Below are positions 12,501 through 27,500 of a stretch of 64,000 nt of DNA, piece after piece. This stretch comes from Rhynochetos jubatus (taxonomy: Eukaryota > Chordata > Aves > Eurypygiformes > Rhynochetidae). The translations under genes were made by a program, and so were the position numbers. Every line of letters begins with the position of its first letter. Within the stretch, counting starts at the first letter, position 1. The stretch covers positions 21,429,001 to 21,493,000 of the forward strand of contig CM050659.1 in the NCBI GenBank assembly GCA_027574665.1, given 5' to 3'. The notes beneath the pieces were generated by a model. It had not been told where the DNA came from and made no database searches. It was given only the letters and a program-made list of their open reading frames with translations.

Positions 12501-15500
12501 ATATATTAAGACAGCATTAACTATCTGTACTTGAACTTCTTATTTCTGGTAGTTACAGTCACACAATTGTCAATCAGTTTTAAAAATAGGCTAGTAAGAC
12601 CCGTATCAGACTAGAAATACAGGACAACTCTCTTGTTGCTTGCTCACAGTGTGCATGGAGCTGTACAGAACAGAAACAGATATAACCCCTGTCCTGAAGA
12701 GCCACTGTCCCACCAGACACAGCCTGTGGGCATCTACATGCCACAAAGGCACAGCAAAATGACGTTTCTACAGGTATAAATCATGAAACAGGCACCCAAG
12801 GGCCACTTGCTTTCCCAGAAAGAACTGCATTTGCCCATAGGCCTTGGCGTTCTCTTCTCAAGGCTTTGTCTTTCACTGGTAGAAAGTGATGGGGCAGAAA
12901 CAAAGCACAGCTCCAGAAAGATGAGAGAATTTTCTATTGCACCAATCACTCATGATTCTGACGGGATAATATAAAAGCTAATGCTGTTTACAAAGCAAAT
13001 AATTAAGCCTCTCAGCACTTTTCTGTGGAAGAATCATGAATATTTATCAAAAAACTTTCCTAGTAATTTACCCAATTGTCTGTCTTCTCCTACTTCCTTT
13101 GGTTCTGAATGGCATCCTATGACCAGCTACAAGAACCCGCTGAACGCCTCCTCTCAGTCCTTGGAGCTGCGCATCCCGTGCCATCAGGATACTCACCCCA
13201 GCAGAGATTTTCAAGCACCCCTGTGTGACTCGGACACAAAAGGCTCATTTCTGGCTCCCAGACTCTCCAGACTAGAAGCAGAACTCATGTGCCCCAAAGT
13301 TCAAGGGGTTGTTTACCATATTTACCTACATTCATGACCTCTCCCTACCAGTCCTGTTTCACATGTATTCTGTAAATCTCACGTATATACCCTGGAGATA
13401 CCTGGGACAGTAATCCAGCAAATTCAAGCACTTTTAAGCAGCTCCTCCCACAAACACTGTCTCTAAGGAATCTTTTAAAAATGCTCAACTAAGCACACTC
13501 AGCTCTTTTCAGCTTTCCTTAGAAGCTGAGGCTCTAAATCACGTTTTTGCTGTCTAACCCTGAGTTCCCTCAAATTTCCTGATTAAGTGAAGGATGAGCT
13601 TGCAGAGGGCCCCTGTCTGCAGTCCCAGCCCTCTCCGAACTGGACCACAAATATGTCACTCAATAGCTGTGTGCCTCATTTCCCCAGCTAGAAAAAGCCC
13701 CCCCCTCCTCCCCCCCCCACACGCTGACAGGCTTCAGAGAACCCGCACTTCGGCGCCGGGGCTATGGCTTACTGTGAATTCATCTAACAATGACCCAGCG
13801 GGTCTCTAATTTGAAATGGTACCTGAAGACACTCCTTTAACGCAAGTAAGTAATTAGCCATCGCCGTTCTTTTAATGATGCACCGCGCAGAAACCAACGG
13901 GATGCTCCGGAGGCCACACCATCCGTATCAGCCTAAACGCAGCGCGACCGCATCCGACCGAGAAACCCTATCCAGCAAGATGTACGCGTTAAACACCTAC
14001 CGAGGAGACAGATGCCATGTCGGACGAGTGGCTGCCAATGCTAGGCGTCTTTTTGTGCTTGTTAAACTGGAAGCTGATTTCCGAAGCCGTGTCTGATTCA
14101 GTCTGCTCAGAAAATAACAAGCATCTTTAAGCTCAGCCGTATGAGCACTTTGCAACAGTACAGAGCAAAACCAAGAGCTTGGCAGAGTCCCATTAAGCAG
14201 CGATCGGGTTAGGAGGGTGGAGGAGAGCGCAGGGAGTCTCCCCAGAGGCATTCCCTCCGACCGGCAGCAAACGTCATCATTAACTGCCTCCAAACAGAGC
14301 TGCGTGCAACCGCCCTGGCTTCGGGGAGGGCACGGAATAGTGTGGTTTGAGACACAGGGAAACACTGAAACTCCTCCAGGATAGAAAGGTGGGTCTGGGT
14401 TATGGGGCACTTTTTTTCTTAAGGTTTTTCTCATTTATTTATGACATAACCAAGGCATGCTCTAGAGTAAGCGCTGTCATGTCCAGGAGAAACATTCTCA
14501 TGGAATCGAGTGCCATTCAGAGGATGCTGGGAACATTATTCCAGCCGTTTCTGGTATCTAGCCTACCTCAGACAACAGGAGAGGAGAGGATCTGCTCAGC
14601 TCTTTGACTCTTTCAGGTTCAAGAAACTGATGGGGTATCAAATGAGGTTTATTGTATGCTGTAGGTACAAACAAAAAAGGCATCAAGATACCTTGTCAGA
14701 GTCAGGAAAATATGACACAGTTTAAGGGCACAAGGAAAGAGGAAAAGCTTGTGGGAGGCACCACAATACCACCCACTTGCCCAGTCTCTGTCATCTGCCA
14801 TTGAAGCTGACTCTGCCCAAGCTAAAACCTGCTAGTTAACGCCTTAAAGCTGGTTTTGCTGTCCTTTCTTTCAATGTGGGAGTGTGCAAACTCCCTCTAG
14901 TGACCAATTTCATGCACTTACTAGCCTAAGGATGCGTATCCTGCGTGCATCACGTTCTCTGTGTAGATTTAATTTAGACTGAAACCACACAGATCTGCCT
15001 TCTTGTCAAAGAAACCAAACATATTTTCATCTCATAGCATATTGCCCTGTATAAAAGAGCTGCAAAACATACCTATAGTTTCAAATTAGCTTTAATAAAG
15101 GGAGGCTAAACTCTTGGCCATCAGTATGAAGACCGTGTCACTGAACGGCAATGCATGTGGGACCTGAAGCTTTGAGCCACCATGCCACGTGACATACGCT
15201 GCCGCACCATACGGGGGGACACTCACTCGGCATGAGGCTACCGGATGGGGCGGGCACAGTCGCAGGGCGATGCAGCGCGTCCCACTTGCACGCTGCCTTC
15301 CACACAGCCCCGGGGGGAACTCCCCTCCCTCCAATACCCAGGGGTTGGGTTTACTTAACCTTGATCGTTTCCTCTAAGCGGCTTTACCCTTCCTTGGGCA
15401 CCGCCTTCCCAGCCTTCTCACCTCAGTCCTGGCTGCCTTGGCCTTTGTTTTTATGCAAGCCCTCAGCTGTCCTCTCAGGCCGGCCAGTTTTCACGTTCTG

Positions 15501-18500
15501 GCAACTTTTATTGACTTTCTTGGCCACAGAGGCTGCTGCTGCTGCCCTCCTTCAGGCCCCCTTCCTCAGCTGCAGCTTTCTTGGGATTCTTGGCGGCACG
15601 GACAGGTTTCTTGGCCATGGGCTTCTTCACCTTTGCTGCTGCCTTCCTGGTTGCCTTCTGCTTAGCTTCTCTTGGCTTCTCAGGGAGAAACTGCCACGGG
15701 GCAGTTTTGGGCTCTGCTGTGGGTGAGGTGGGAGGCCTAGGCTGGGCACTGCAAGCCCAGTGAGCATGTGACAGGAGTCTGTGGCACAACTGGCATGCTG
15801 GACAAGAGGTCTGGCACCTCTGATCGCACAGGCTGCCATGCAGCTCCCACACCGCTCTGTGGGAGGAGAGATGGGTACAAGCTTCTTGCCAACCCTTTTG
15901 ATTTTTGCTGAAGACACTGAGTAAGATACCATCAATCTAGCTGCAATTTCCTGGCTCTGAATTGAATTTTAGGCACTATAAGCTCTCTAATTTGATGATG
16001 AAACAATATGTCATTTTCCTTGCCTGGTACATGCACAGAAGCACCAGGGATGCAGAAGTCTGGGATAATATATTACCTCCAGGGAATGTAAACCAAAAAG
16101 GAGAAGAAAGATGTTACTCACTCTCTGTGGTTGTGTAAATGTTCACCATGCTCTTTGCAAGATTAATGCTATTTGCTCGGGCCAACGCCTGAGCAGCAGG
16201 AGAATGATCCCCATCTTCCTCTGGAATACATGAAAAGGCAAATCAACATGGTAAATAAACAAACACAAACGGGCAGCGTGTCAACAAGCACGCGTGTGCC
16301 TCTCCTGGCTTGTTCACTCTGCCGAGAGCACATCGCAGGTACGTTACGTAGGGCTGCTTTCGAACCATCAGTGCACTTTGATCTCTCGCCCTGAGAAAAA
16401 CTCTTCACAATATGATGGGAAATGTAAACACTGGATTAGCCCCATCCCTCAAACAGGCTGGCACGTGCAAAGAGCTTCCAGTGCACCACAGCCATCTGCT
16501 AATATCATCCTGAATGTGATAATAAGGCAAAAAACCTGGGAAACAGAAGAATGATCTGGTACAGAAAGGAAACATTTATGTTTACCTGAAGTGCAACTCA
16601 GGATTTTCATGGATATGTTGTAAGAGGTAGGAAATAAGCCAAGAAACAACATAGTTAAAAATCAGAATTGGATAAGTCTATGGAAAATCCTCTCAAATAG
16701 GTCTTATCCAGGTACATAAGGAAAGGAAGTTTGGAAAAAGAGGATAACAAGCTTTCTCTTCCTAGGTCTTTGCTTGGCAGAGCGCGGAGCTGTGGCCAAT
16801 CAGAGCCCACATGTAAAATGAATTGTAATTAACAATAACTTTTGCTCATATTAACAGTCTCTGCAAGAGCCTGTCAAACTGCGATAAAGTGGTGACACTA
16901 TTGACACCATCGTGGTTGAGAACATGGTATCAGAACCCAGAACGACCAGACTCCTTGTTCAGTTCACTTTGGTTGTAGTTTAATATCCAAATTCACTTGT
17001 GGCTTCCCAAAAGACCCAAAATGTCATTTAAACACCGACAGCCAGCTGCTGTGTCAAGGTAGGCAAACAGCCCACGTATTTATTAAACATTTTATTTCTT
17101 TTATTTGTGTCAGACTTATCTCTACCGCCACAAAGAATTCCCCCAGCCCCACATCTGAAGCAAGTACAGTCTTCCCAAGTAGTGGAATAAAGTAAGTTCC
17201 CATGACCCGCTGTAGGAAGTGTTAAATAAATGGAGGGCTGTCCCAAGCTGAGGTGCTTGCAGGTAGAGCACAAGGGCTGGTAGTAGGGAGGAAGGCAAAG
17301 GGACATGGCACTGTCCCCTTTTACACACGCACTGCGCTACACAGGATTTGTTTCCAGAGCTAAACACGTTCCACACATGCTAACTCAGCACAAATTGCAA
17401 CGTAGGATCATTGGACAGGTGAAGAAAATGTGCAAAATGCAGAAGGGAAGAAAACAGGCTTAGGGATGACTCTATTGGGGTTTCACAGGGTGCAGTTGCA
17501 GCTCTCAGTACCTGAATAAACAGCTGAGTCCGTTCCCTGAACGGCTTCTCTCTCTCCGGCTGGTTCACCGGGTGTTGGCTTGGCTGAAGACTCGCACGGT
17601 TTTTCCTCAGGTAGCTCTCTGTTTAGTTCCATGTTGCCATGAGTGCCCACATCAGATCTTTCCTCTTTCTCATCATCGTTTTCACCATCTGTAAGCACAG
17701 GCTCAATCAGTATCTGCACCCTGCTCGCCAGGGACTTCGTTGCGTGCTTGCGCTCCTCTGCCACGATCAAATTGTCTGTAGGCATCTCCGGCTCCAACGT
17801 GCTGCCAGACACTTCTTTGGTCGGCGACTCGATTGTGATGGAAGGCGCTCGCACAGGCAATCTGGATTTCTTGGAGCAGTGCTGTGCCGCCTTCTCTTCC
17901 TCTGCCACCAACGGCTTCCCGTTGCTTTCACTCTGCGAGTTATTTCTTGTAACCAGGCCACCTTTGCTCTTGGCATATGTGGATCTAGGAACGATGGAAA
18001 CGGAGCCCTTCCTTGTAGGGGCTACGTAGCTTGGCTCTTCCTCACTAGAAGACAAGGCTATTGTCCTTTTGTAGGGGGTTCTCGTTTTGGTGAAGACGCC
18101 AGGTTTTCCTTCGCTAGTCTGGCCTTGCCCAGACTGCACAGAGAGCGAGCGGCACAGCTTGAACTGCCTGCCGTCTGCCTCTGCCCAGCTCGGGTCTTCC
18201 GGCAGGCTTCCCACCATCACAGAGTCTGCTCCCTTCTCCCAGAAGTTCTTCAGGTTCTTGAAGTGTTCACGATCGAGGCCGATATCCTCCTCTTTGTTAC
18301 TCATTGATGAGATTGTATAGTTCACGCCTTGCTTCCCAGCCTGGCTGCTTTCCCCCACCACGCTCGGTGGTTTGGGGCTTGCCAGCGGCTCTCTCTTTGT
18401 GAAGCTGTTCTCTGCTGGCCCCACGGGATTCACAAACTGCTCGGATCTGGGGAAAGTTCTGCTCGGTTTCCTCTTAACTGGTATCTTGCTGGGAGCGTAA

Positions 18501-21500
18501 GTTTCTTCGGGGGGAGTTTTTGGCCCCACTGTGGTGCCAGTGGCCCCGTCAACAGCTTCTCCTCCAGCCGCACTGCTGGACACAGCCTCCTCGGAAAGTT
18601 TGGTGGGCAACGGAGATACTCCATGACCTACAACAACAACAAATGCTCACAGCCTGCCCTACCACATCACATCCTATTTCCCAGGAAGGTCTGGGCTGCA
18701 GCTTCTCAAAGGGAAGCCAGGGAGAGTTTCCAGAAACCACTGATAAGTTCCTAATTCTTCCCCAGTTTGAGACTCTAGCAAGCCCCCTTCCATCTGAAGA
18801 AAGCCCTGAAACCCCTAGCCCTTCCCTCTGCAACAGGACATGGAAAAAAATCCACTGAGCTCTAAACTGCTGCTGTGAGTTGGGGATTTGTTTGCAGCTT
18901 TGCTGTCAGTCTGACAGCTCTGCTACTGGCTATTTGCTATGTACCAAAAATACACTGTACGTTCAAGGCAGGAAAGAGAAGGCAACTTGGATCTGTGGAT
19001 TAAGGAGTTGTGAGCCAAGCCCTGGGTTTAAAACGCAGGAGAAGTTTTAGTCATCAGATTTTTCTTTTCTTGGTCCCTGCTGCCCGCAGCATAATTCACA
19101 CAAATCTTGGCAGCCCATTCTTACATGCCAAGGTAAGAAATTCTCTTTGTTATTCATGTATACACACACAGAAAAGCATCTTGTCTCTTGGTGTTTGATG
19201 CTGCATAACAAAACCACCAATGTCGCTCTGAACAAAAACCTTACCTTTTCTTGGCAAATGTGAGCTGTTTGTTGCAGCCACAAACGGACTTGTTCCAGTG
19301 TCGCTCTCTGAGGAAGAGACATCATGTATACTGGACCTCTGAATGAGAAACAAACCCTGTCAGTGTATATGAACCGGCAAGACTGAAAACGTGTTTTATT
19401 TGAGCACAGACACGGGGGCAGGCAAGGCTGTGGAGCCCCTGCCAGTAGGTACAGACTGTGTGAAGGTCCGAGGAATAACACAACAAAGTGCAGAGGCTCT
19501 GCCTATACTACCTTGTGCGATGCAAACAGTGGGACAGGAGGTCTTGGCTTCAGTTTTGGCAAGATTTTACGATCCTCTGTGGTATCAAGAGCATATGTGC
19601 TGGACCTGTGGGAGAGGAGAAACACCTGAGCAAGGAGATTGTGACAGTGATGTGCCTGGTAGGGTGATCAGGCCAACGTCATCTCAGTTCTGCTCAGCTA
19701 CTCTGCCACTTTTATCTACCGACTCAACCCAATATAAGGCAGCCCAGAGCTGGTACCTTCATTTATTATCTCCGTTACTGCTTGGAAGGACTGAGAAACA
19801 AGTCAAATAGCCTAAACTTGGAGTAAGGACTATTCTCCCACTGCAGTCAGTACAGAATTTGCTCGATAAAAACAACGGTGTCAACTTCTAGGTTTATCCA
19901 GACTTTCTCCTTACAGAGAAAACCATAGGGAAAAACGCAGGAAGCAGCAGGGCCAGAAGAGCCCAAGAGCCAAGCAGAAGGGAGATGCATTTCCATGCTA
20001 TGCTCCAGGAAGGAACAGCCCACATCTCCCAGTTCAGGCCAAAGGCATAACCAGAGCGATGGAGGACTTGGAAACTACAGGAATGATTATGACAACAATA
20101 GTTAGGGCAAAACTGTAGCACAGGATGTGAATCTTCAGGCTTGGAATATAAGTTAACTACTAAATAAATAAATGGAAGAAACACATCACAGCTGGTTTAT
20201 TTGACTGTTTCCACTATCTTTGGGAGTGCCCTCCAGGTGCAGAAGAGCAGACAAGCTGGTGAGATTTCATACAGGAGTGCTTAGGGTTGAATGAGAAAAA
20301 TAAAGCTAGTTTTTCAGGATTTAATCAACCCCACAAAAATCCTTTAGGACCACTGCTGTGCCGATCAAGCAGGAGAATCGGAGGCTTGTTGTCTCTGGAC
20401 CCTTCATTAAGCAACACCCAATGATCAGCTACAAGAGGCCAGGCCTGGAAGTGTTGTCAAGGCCCACGTTTAATATTTAACTGGAGCTACCTGTGAAGAA
20501 TAATTCCTCATTCTGCTGACAAAAAAATGCAAATGAGATGGGAGCAACAATACATGAATATGTGAATATTTTAATGGCTTCTCCACAGTCCACAAACACT
20601 GAGTGAGGTCACTGATTTGCTCGTTGGAGTGCTTTTAGTGGCTGTTTCTGCACAGTCAGCACAACGTGAAATCCTACCAAGCTTCAATGGAGAGTGCTGA
20701 GCACTGGACACAGAGCTTGGCACCAGCAGGAAATGAGCAGTTTCCTCTGTTCATTTTGTTAGTGTTGCTCCATGGCAAAAATTAAACAAATAAAACCATA
20801 ATTACTTTGAAAAACTAACCAGAATATCCTGATATTAGAGACAGCTTCCATTTTACTGACCCCTTATCAAATCATGCAGGAAAAGACCTTTCTGGGATAA
20901 GCACATTAGCACTTAGTTATTAGGGGAGGATTGAGATTCTGACAATGCCTGGAAAAAGGATTTTAAAAATATCCTATATAACCTACTACTTATACAGTCC
21001 TGGAAACTCAGTTAAAGACCAGGATTTAATGGGTGGCATTCAATTTTCATTAGAGGTAAGAGCAGCAGGCAGAGCATTGCACGAGCAGCAGTGGTTACCT
21101 CTCCTCTCCGGTGCCCGCAGCGTGCTCAGGGAAGGCAGGACTCGGGGCAGCTTTGCTTTCCAGACCCATCCAGATGTGCTCATTGCCCTCACCTGTAATA
21201 TCACAGAGACAATTGAGAAATGACATTTATTTAAACTTGCAATGGTCGGTGTGTTTTATCTGGGGAAAGAAAAGGCTTGTTAAATGAGTCCCACTTACAC
21301 AAACCCTGGGGATTTTAACAGGAGATGGCTGATGGGGGTCTGCCTGCTATCCCCATGGATGGAGGCCCTGGGGCAGCATCACCCACACGCCCTTACACGG
21401 CAAAGGCGCCTCCAGACCCAAGGGTCAGAGAGGCCAAAGCTGCCTAACAGCAGGAGCTGTCACTGGAAACCTTCCCAGGACACTGCTGCATATCAATAAA

Positions 21501-24500
21501 GTCAATCCGTACCAGGATTTAAATTCAGCCATTTCCTGTTTTGACTCAAAGTCATCCGATCTTGGCAAACAAAGGAGGAGGCCAATACAGTTAATGAGGA
21601 GATCCCTGTTATTTTTACTGGCGCAAGGCTCAGCTGTCTCTTCTAAGCTCTCAAAGACCCTAAAGAAAAAACAATAGAGGCCGGTAACCTTTAGAGCAGG
21701 CTGCCAGGGCACGAAGCTGCATCAGACATTTTGCTGGCAAACAGGCTTTCTCGCTACTGCAAACCCGACAGGATTAAACTCTCAAACAGCGATGGAAAAC
21801 TAGTCTGGGCAACAACACCCGCACACATTTCTTCACGTGTAGCTAGGTCTGTTGTGAAGAGTAAAGTAAATCTACCTGCTACAACTACTGCCAAATCTCT
21901 TTAGGATATATTTCATTACACAATACAATAGAATCAGAGGCTCAGAGGATTCAGATGTGGCATTAAATACAACCCCGCCTGTTATCTGGTTAGAAAACTG
22001 CACTGAGCCCAAGAGCGCATCAGTCCTACGGACGGGCTGTGGTATCAACGTCACGCTGGTGCCGCCCGCGTGCTGCCATCCAGCATCAGCCGTCAGCCCG
22101 CAGAGAAAGGGATATCCCAAGGCGAAGCTCGTGCAACCCCATGGAGAAAAGTGCCGCATTCCCCGCTCCTCCTCGCTGCCCAGCGCCTGGCCCTGCGGTG
22201 CAGGGGACTACGGCAGGCGTTGCTCGGGGCCACCTGCGTTAGGCCCATGTGTCTGGCACACGGATGAGATGGCAGCTGGGTGGCCCCGTGGTTTCCACAG
22301 CAGTGGGAAGTCAGGGAGTCATTCCTGCTGGAAGACAGGCGTCTGGCTTTATAAGAACAAGCCCGTTTTAGAGAGCACATTTCTCGGAGAGGGACTGTGT
22401 TTTGTCTATGTAAAAGCTGATGTGCAAAAACATCACTTTGGGAAAGACAAGCAGTGTCAGGGCTGGTGGCATGTGCAGGCCATGTCACATGCAGGCTTGG
22501 GAAGGCATGCTGAGGAGCGTTTATTTATACATTGAGCCACATCCTCCTCTTCTGCCCCAGATAAGGGAGGGAGATGCCAGCACGTAGCTGCTCTGGAAGT
22601 AGAGGAACCAAACACAGAGCTCCCACGTTTTCCCTCTGCTTGTCATGGCTGAAAAGACCTTGACAACCCATGACTGCATGCATTTCTCACCTCACCTCCA
22701 CTTCCAAAGGCACTGCATCGTATTTGCTTTTCACTGACACGTCCCCCTCAGCCAGAGCTCCCCACTCCTGGCTGGCAGAGGCAGTGGGAGCTGTTTGCTT
22801 CCTCCCATCCAAATCACTGCCCTTCAAATCGGCTCAGCCACTGACACAGCTCTACCTGCCTTCTATAACCACAAACAAATAGGTTATTAGCACATTATAA
22901 TCCATCAAGACAAGCAGAATGCCCTTGCTAACTTTAGGATGACACAGAATAAGAAGCAAATTCCAACAGAAATTAGTAGTGGCCTGACCAGTTTAACTTG
23001 TCCATACCTATATTTATGTACAGATGTATACAGCCACTCCTGCCCTAACTTTTCAGCTGCTTTACTCATTTCCTACCACTCTGAAACAAAGACACTCGAA
23101 GCTTGGGGAAAGCACGGCTAACCGAGCCATGGGGGCTGACGTGCCTCAGCGGGTGGATAAAATGGTCTCTCTCCTAGGCAGTTTTTAGCTCTCATCCATT
23201 GCACACAGGCTGAAGGAGAAGTTATCACTGAATTCCTCCATCTGTGCTGCTCTGCAGGCTGTAGTTTAAATATAGGGTATCTACGTATTTTACAGGTTTG
23301 TATTACTGCCAATTATTAGTGTTTTCTGTGATAATCAATACCAACTGTGAAGACCCTTAGGGATCCACACAACCCTTCTCCAGAAAAGGTCACTGGGCAT
23401 TTTCAGTGCAGGCATGAATTTCCACCCCTCCTCAGCCCGTTTACCATGCAAAGGGAATGCCAGCAATTATCTCAGCAGGGCTTTTCCACGCAGGAATCTT
23501 CTCATTGCACTCCCTAACACAGTCATCAAAGACTTAAATCAGGATTAACAGCCCTGGAGTCATGAACATGTTACATTGATTTGGTTAAATGAACACATGC
23601 TCCTTCACCTTGAAAGCGGACAGAAGGTGAACGACTGATCTTTCCAGAAGGAAAAAAGGTGGTGAGATGGCAAGCAAAGGCCCCTATCTCACCTGCTGCA
23701 GACTGAACGTGAGCTGCACGGGCAAAGCGTCTGTAAAGGGGCCTCATCCTCGTGTCCCGATGGGCCGAGCGCTGCTCTCACCAGTGCAATATTCTTTCTG
23801 GCAAGTCCGTGAGAGCAGCACTTGCCCTCACGAGTGAAGGGAGGCAATCTGTACCGTAACCCCTGCAGGAGCTGAGCACGCAACAGGCAACAGCACGGTG
23901 AAAATATTAGCTGCAGAATCTTGATCCTCAACCAGCGCTGTCAAATGGCAGTGGGAAAGGTAAGAGGAAGGAATAAAGTCACGTTATACCTGTGCTTTAC
24001 CACGGGAACAGAAAAAAAGGGAAGAAAAGAAGTTGAAAAAGAAATAGAGAGCTAAATCTAAACCTAATCACTACAGTAATTTAGCAACGTCTGCTTCTTC
24101 CTTCTTAAAACAGCATTAGTCAAGTGATGCACATGCAAAGACACGCATATTGCTGCTACATTAATGAGATTATTTTAGATGATAACCCGAGCCCAGGTCT
24201 CATACATGCACATCAGCACTGAATGTTAAATCTAAACCCAACAGTACTTCAGATTTTCCTTTCCTGAAATAGGCTGCAAGGTAAGAGTGCTGATGCCTCC
24301 GGCGAGGCAAAAGGCAGAGGAATCCAATGCATTGCTGGCCGCTAGCTGGGCTGCCGACGACGGAGTATTGTCTGACCTGGGCCCTCGCAGAGGGGCTGCC
24401 GAAGCACTGAAAGGCAACTCTGTCAAGCTGGAAAGGGGTTTGTATGTTTTAGCATCCTGGAGGGATGATAACATAGTAAATTTAATGACATCGTGAATCC

Positions 24501-27500
24501 TTAATACCAAGGATAAAAGCAACTACATATGAAATATGATGGGGCAGTTGTACATCAGAGGCTCTAATAAATCTATGCTAAGTTATGAGAGCTGTCAGGG
24601 ATAAGTAAAGAGGAAAAAAAAAAAAAGAGGCTCTTGGTTAGTGAAGTCCCCAGCCAGCGTTTCGCTTTGAGGATGTGTCTAAGCGATGTGGAGCTAAGAG
24701 GGGTATGCTAAACCCTGGCAATTAACATTACAGAGGTACCCTGGCCAACAAGGCCCACCAAACAATGGAGTGATCTATATTGCTGCTACCCCAGAGCAGG
24801 AATGGGCAGCTGGGCCCAGGAAACAGGGCTGAACTGAACCGGTGGAGATGACATTTGAGTTTTGCACAGATAGAAGATAAGCCTTTATCCAACAGTAGCC
24901 TTCACTGCTAAAGAACAGAGCACAGCTATAGGGTCCTTATATTTGGGACTGTGGTAGACTGCTTAGAGCTGTCTCTGAGGGCCATGGCTTCCCCGGAGCA
25001 GCAGCAGCCATGTCCGAGTATCTGTGATTACCCGCGTTGACAAATATCGAGGAGGTTGTGTGCGCCTGGGCTGCAGTCCCGCAGTCCTGCTGCGGAGTCA
25101 GCTGGCCCGTCTTTATGTTGAGGACTGTGTGTGAATCATCCCCAGTTCTGCTTTGCACAAATGTTCAGCACCAAGTGCCAGCTCTAGGCTGGTTATATTT
25201 GGACTCAAAGCACAATCCTGCCCATTTCACACAGGGCTGATCTCTTCTCTACCCTGAGCCGACAAGTCTGATTGGATCTGTTTTACATATCACCAGAAGA
25301 GTTCATCTGCACATCAAACAACATGCGATACAGCTGCCTTGAACTAGCACATGGTCCCAGATATACCCCTGCCATGGCAGAGCAGCCTGGGTACCATTCG
25401 GACTTGGTCCCGGAGCCCTTTTTAATTTGAAAACCACATTGTGCCTTGGAATTATTCCCATGAAAAAAGCTAGACAGGGACCCTCTCAAATGGGCACATA
25501 CTGCCAGGAGAAGAGAGGCACCTCCTCCCTTTGCCGAGATGTGACTGAACCCACCACCCTGGGGCCCTGCGAAAGCAGCCAGCTGTCTGCTTTTGTCAGA
25601 CCACTTTAGGAGTGGGGCAGGGGGTGGTGTCTGACCCACACGTATCAGTTTGATGCCAGACACTGCCCTACATCATCCCCTTTCCTTTTTGCTTCTATGA
25701 CAAGAAATGATACCAGTGACCTCTGACAAACAGACATTTGGGAAGAAAGAAAGTGAAGTGGGGAAAAGGCATTTACTGCATGTAGCTGGTAAACAGCTTT
25801 TGCCTTGGTCCTCTAGCACACTGTCACTTTTTCTTTGGGCCCTGACTTTGATAATCAGGCATTTTTTTTCTAGTACTGAAAGCTTAGCTGAGAATCACCT
25901 TAACACAACACAAAGGCTGGTCCCCAACAGGCTTCCAGTACAGGGAGACCCCCATACTGACCACCTTTTTCTGGACCATCTATTTGTTCTCTTACACTAA
26001 CATACTTACTTTCTAGTTTGCCCTTTTTCCTTCTAATCGATGCCCGAAGTAGATCCGGCCCCTCTAAGTCTTCCTGAAACCGTTTCGCCTTCACTTCTGA
26101 AAACCATTCACCTGTCACAAACTTCTTCTTCTTTTCATCCTTGATGGAGCCTTGTATCCGCCTGAAAGTCAACGAGAATGTTACAAACCAAAAAGATCTC
26201 CAAGGTTTTGTCTTCCCCTGAGCCACCTTCATAACAATTGGCCGGACGGTTCACCTGTCTGATACTAAGGAGGATCTAGAGATTATTCTCTGCAGTCACA
26301 AGGGCCAAACCAGCATTAAAACAAAAGCTGATTTATTCTTTATCTGAAATGGGAACAGCACTGTGCAAACACAGGCTTTCACTTCTCCCAAATTTTACAA
26401 ATCCAAAGCAGAGCCACCTGGCAAGGAGATGTGTCCATTTGCTTTGCAGCCCTGAGGGTCTGGGAAGGGGTGGGGCTGTTTGCAGGTCTTGCACTTCTCC
26501 GTTTGATTTGTCTATTAATCTGCATCTGAGTGGCAAAGCTTTTTTGGATCAAATCTGATCCAAACCATGTAAATAAACCATGTTATTTTGGGAAGAAACC
26601 TGTCCCTGCAGCTTTCCCCCCGGACGCTGCTCCTCTCCCTGCTCCTCCTGCCATGCTGATTTTGGCACACAAGCAGTTAGCTCTCCTTCCTGAGCACAGC
26701 TTCTCCTACTCTAACTCGCTCGGGCACACCCAGGGCTGGTTTTTTGGCACCAAAACCTGTCAGTGCTCTGTTTGCTAGCCTGGACTTTTAACTCTCCTCC
26801 GGGTATTCTGTTTTGACACCACAGCTTGCTGAATTAGCTGCCTTTCAGCCAACACTGCCACCCACAGCTCACCACAATTCGGGGTCACTGTGAGACCCGA
26901 GAGGCCAGAGCAAACTCCCACTCAGTCCAATTCTCAGCAGGAAGAGGGGGCAAAACGCCAGACAAACGTGGATCCTCGAAGGGTCACATTTGGCTGCCTA
27001 AAGTGTGCCAGGTGGGAGCAGGTGCGGGATAACCGGGCTGAAGGCTATGCAGGCAGCGCTGGGGTCCCAGCAGGACTGAGAGCCAGGGAGCTGCACAACT
27101 CCCATCCAGGTCAGGGCTGCGTCTGCCCTGTCACGTCTCGAGGTGCTGGGCGAGAGGAGATGCAGAAACATATTTAACCTTGTTGACACCAGACCAGTGT
27201 AATGCCATTGACTCCATCTCGCCCAGCAGGCAGGTTGTGTTGGAGCCAAACACGTCCACACTTGCTCCAAAGGTCTCACCGCACAGAGCTGTACCAACAG
27301 CAAGAGCCCCTTGGCACCCCTCGGTCCGGATCTAACTCACTTCGCTCCCAAATGAAAGCCGTCTGTGCAACAGCTTCCAAAGAGAAGTGAAACAAGACTG
27401 AAACAATGGGAATATTCTCTTCCCCAAACCTCCACTGCAGAGCAGAAATTTTACCGCATTTCAGAAAAGAAGTAAAAAAAGAGAAAACCATTTTGAAACC

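Larger units (their letters stand above)
18628..21098 (-). other. Introns around the three 94-nt exons
   Basis: The introns at 18,628-19,244, 19,339-19,511 and 19,606-21,098 have no other supported feature. The 173-bp intron between exons 4 and 5 is the shortest of the gene, which keeps these two exons as a close pair. Confidence 0.55.

Noticed and set aside
24232-24480. Possible extra Slp linker exon
   Set aside because: An acceptor-like CCCTCCAG is present, but joining it to exon 2 puts a stop in frame, and no good donor follows. Exons 2 and 3 already join in phase.
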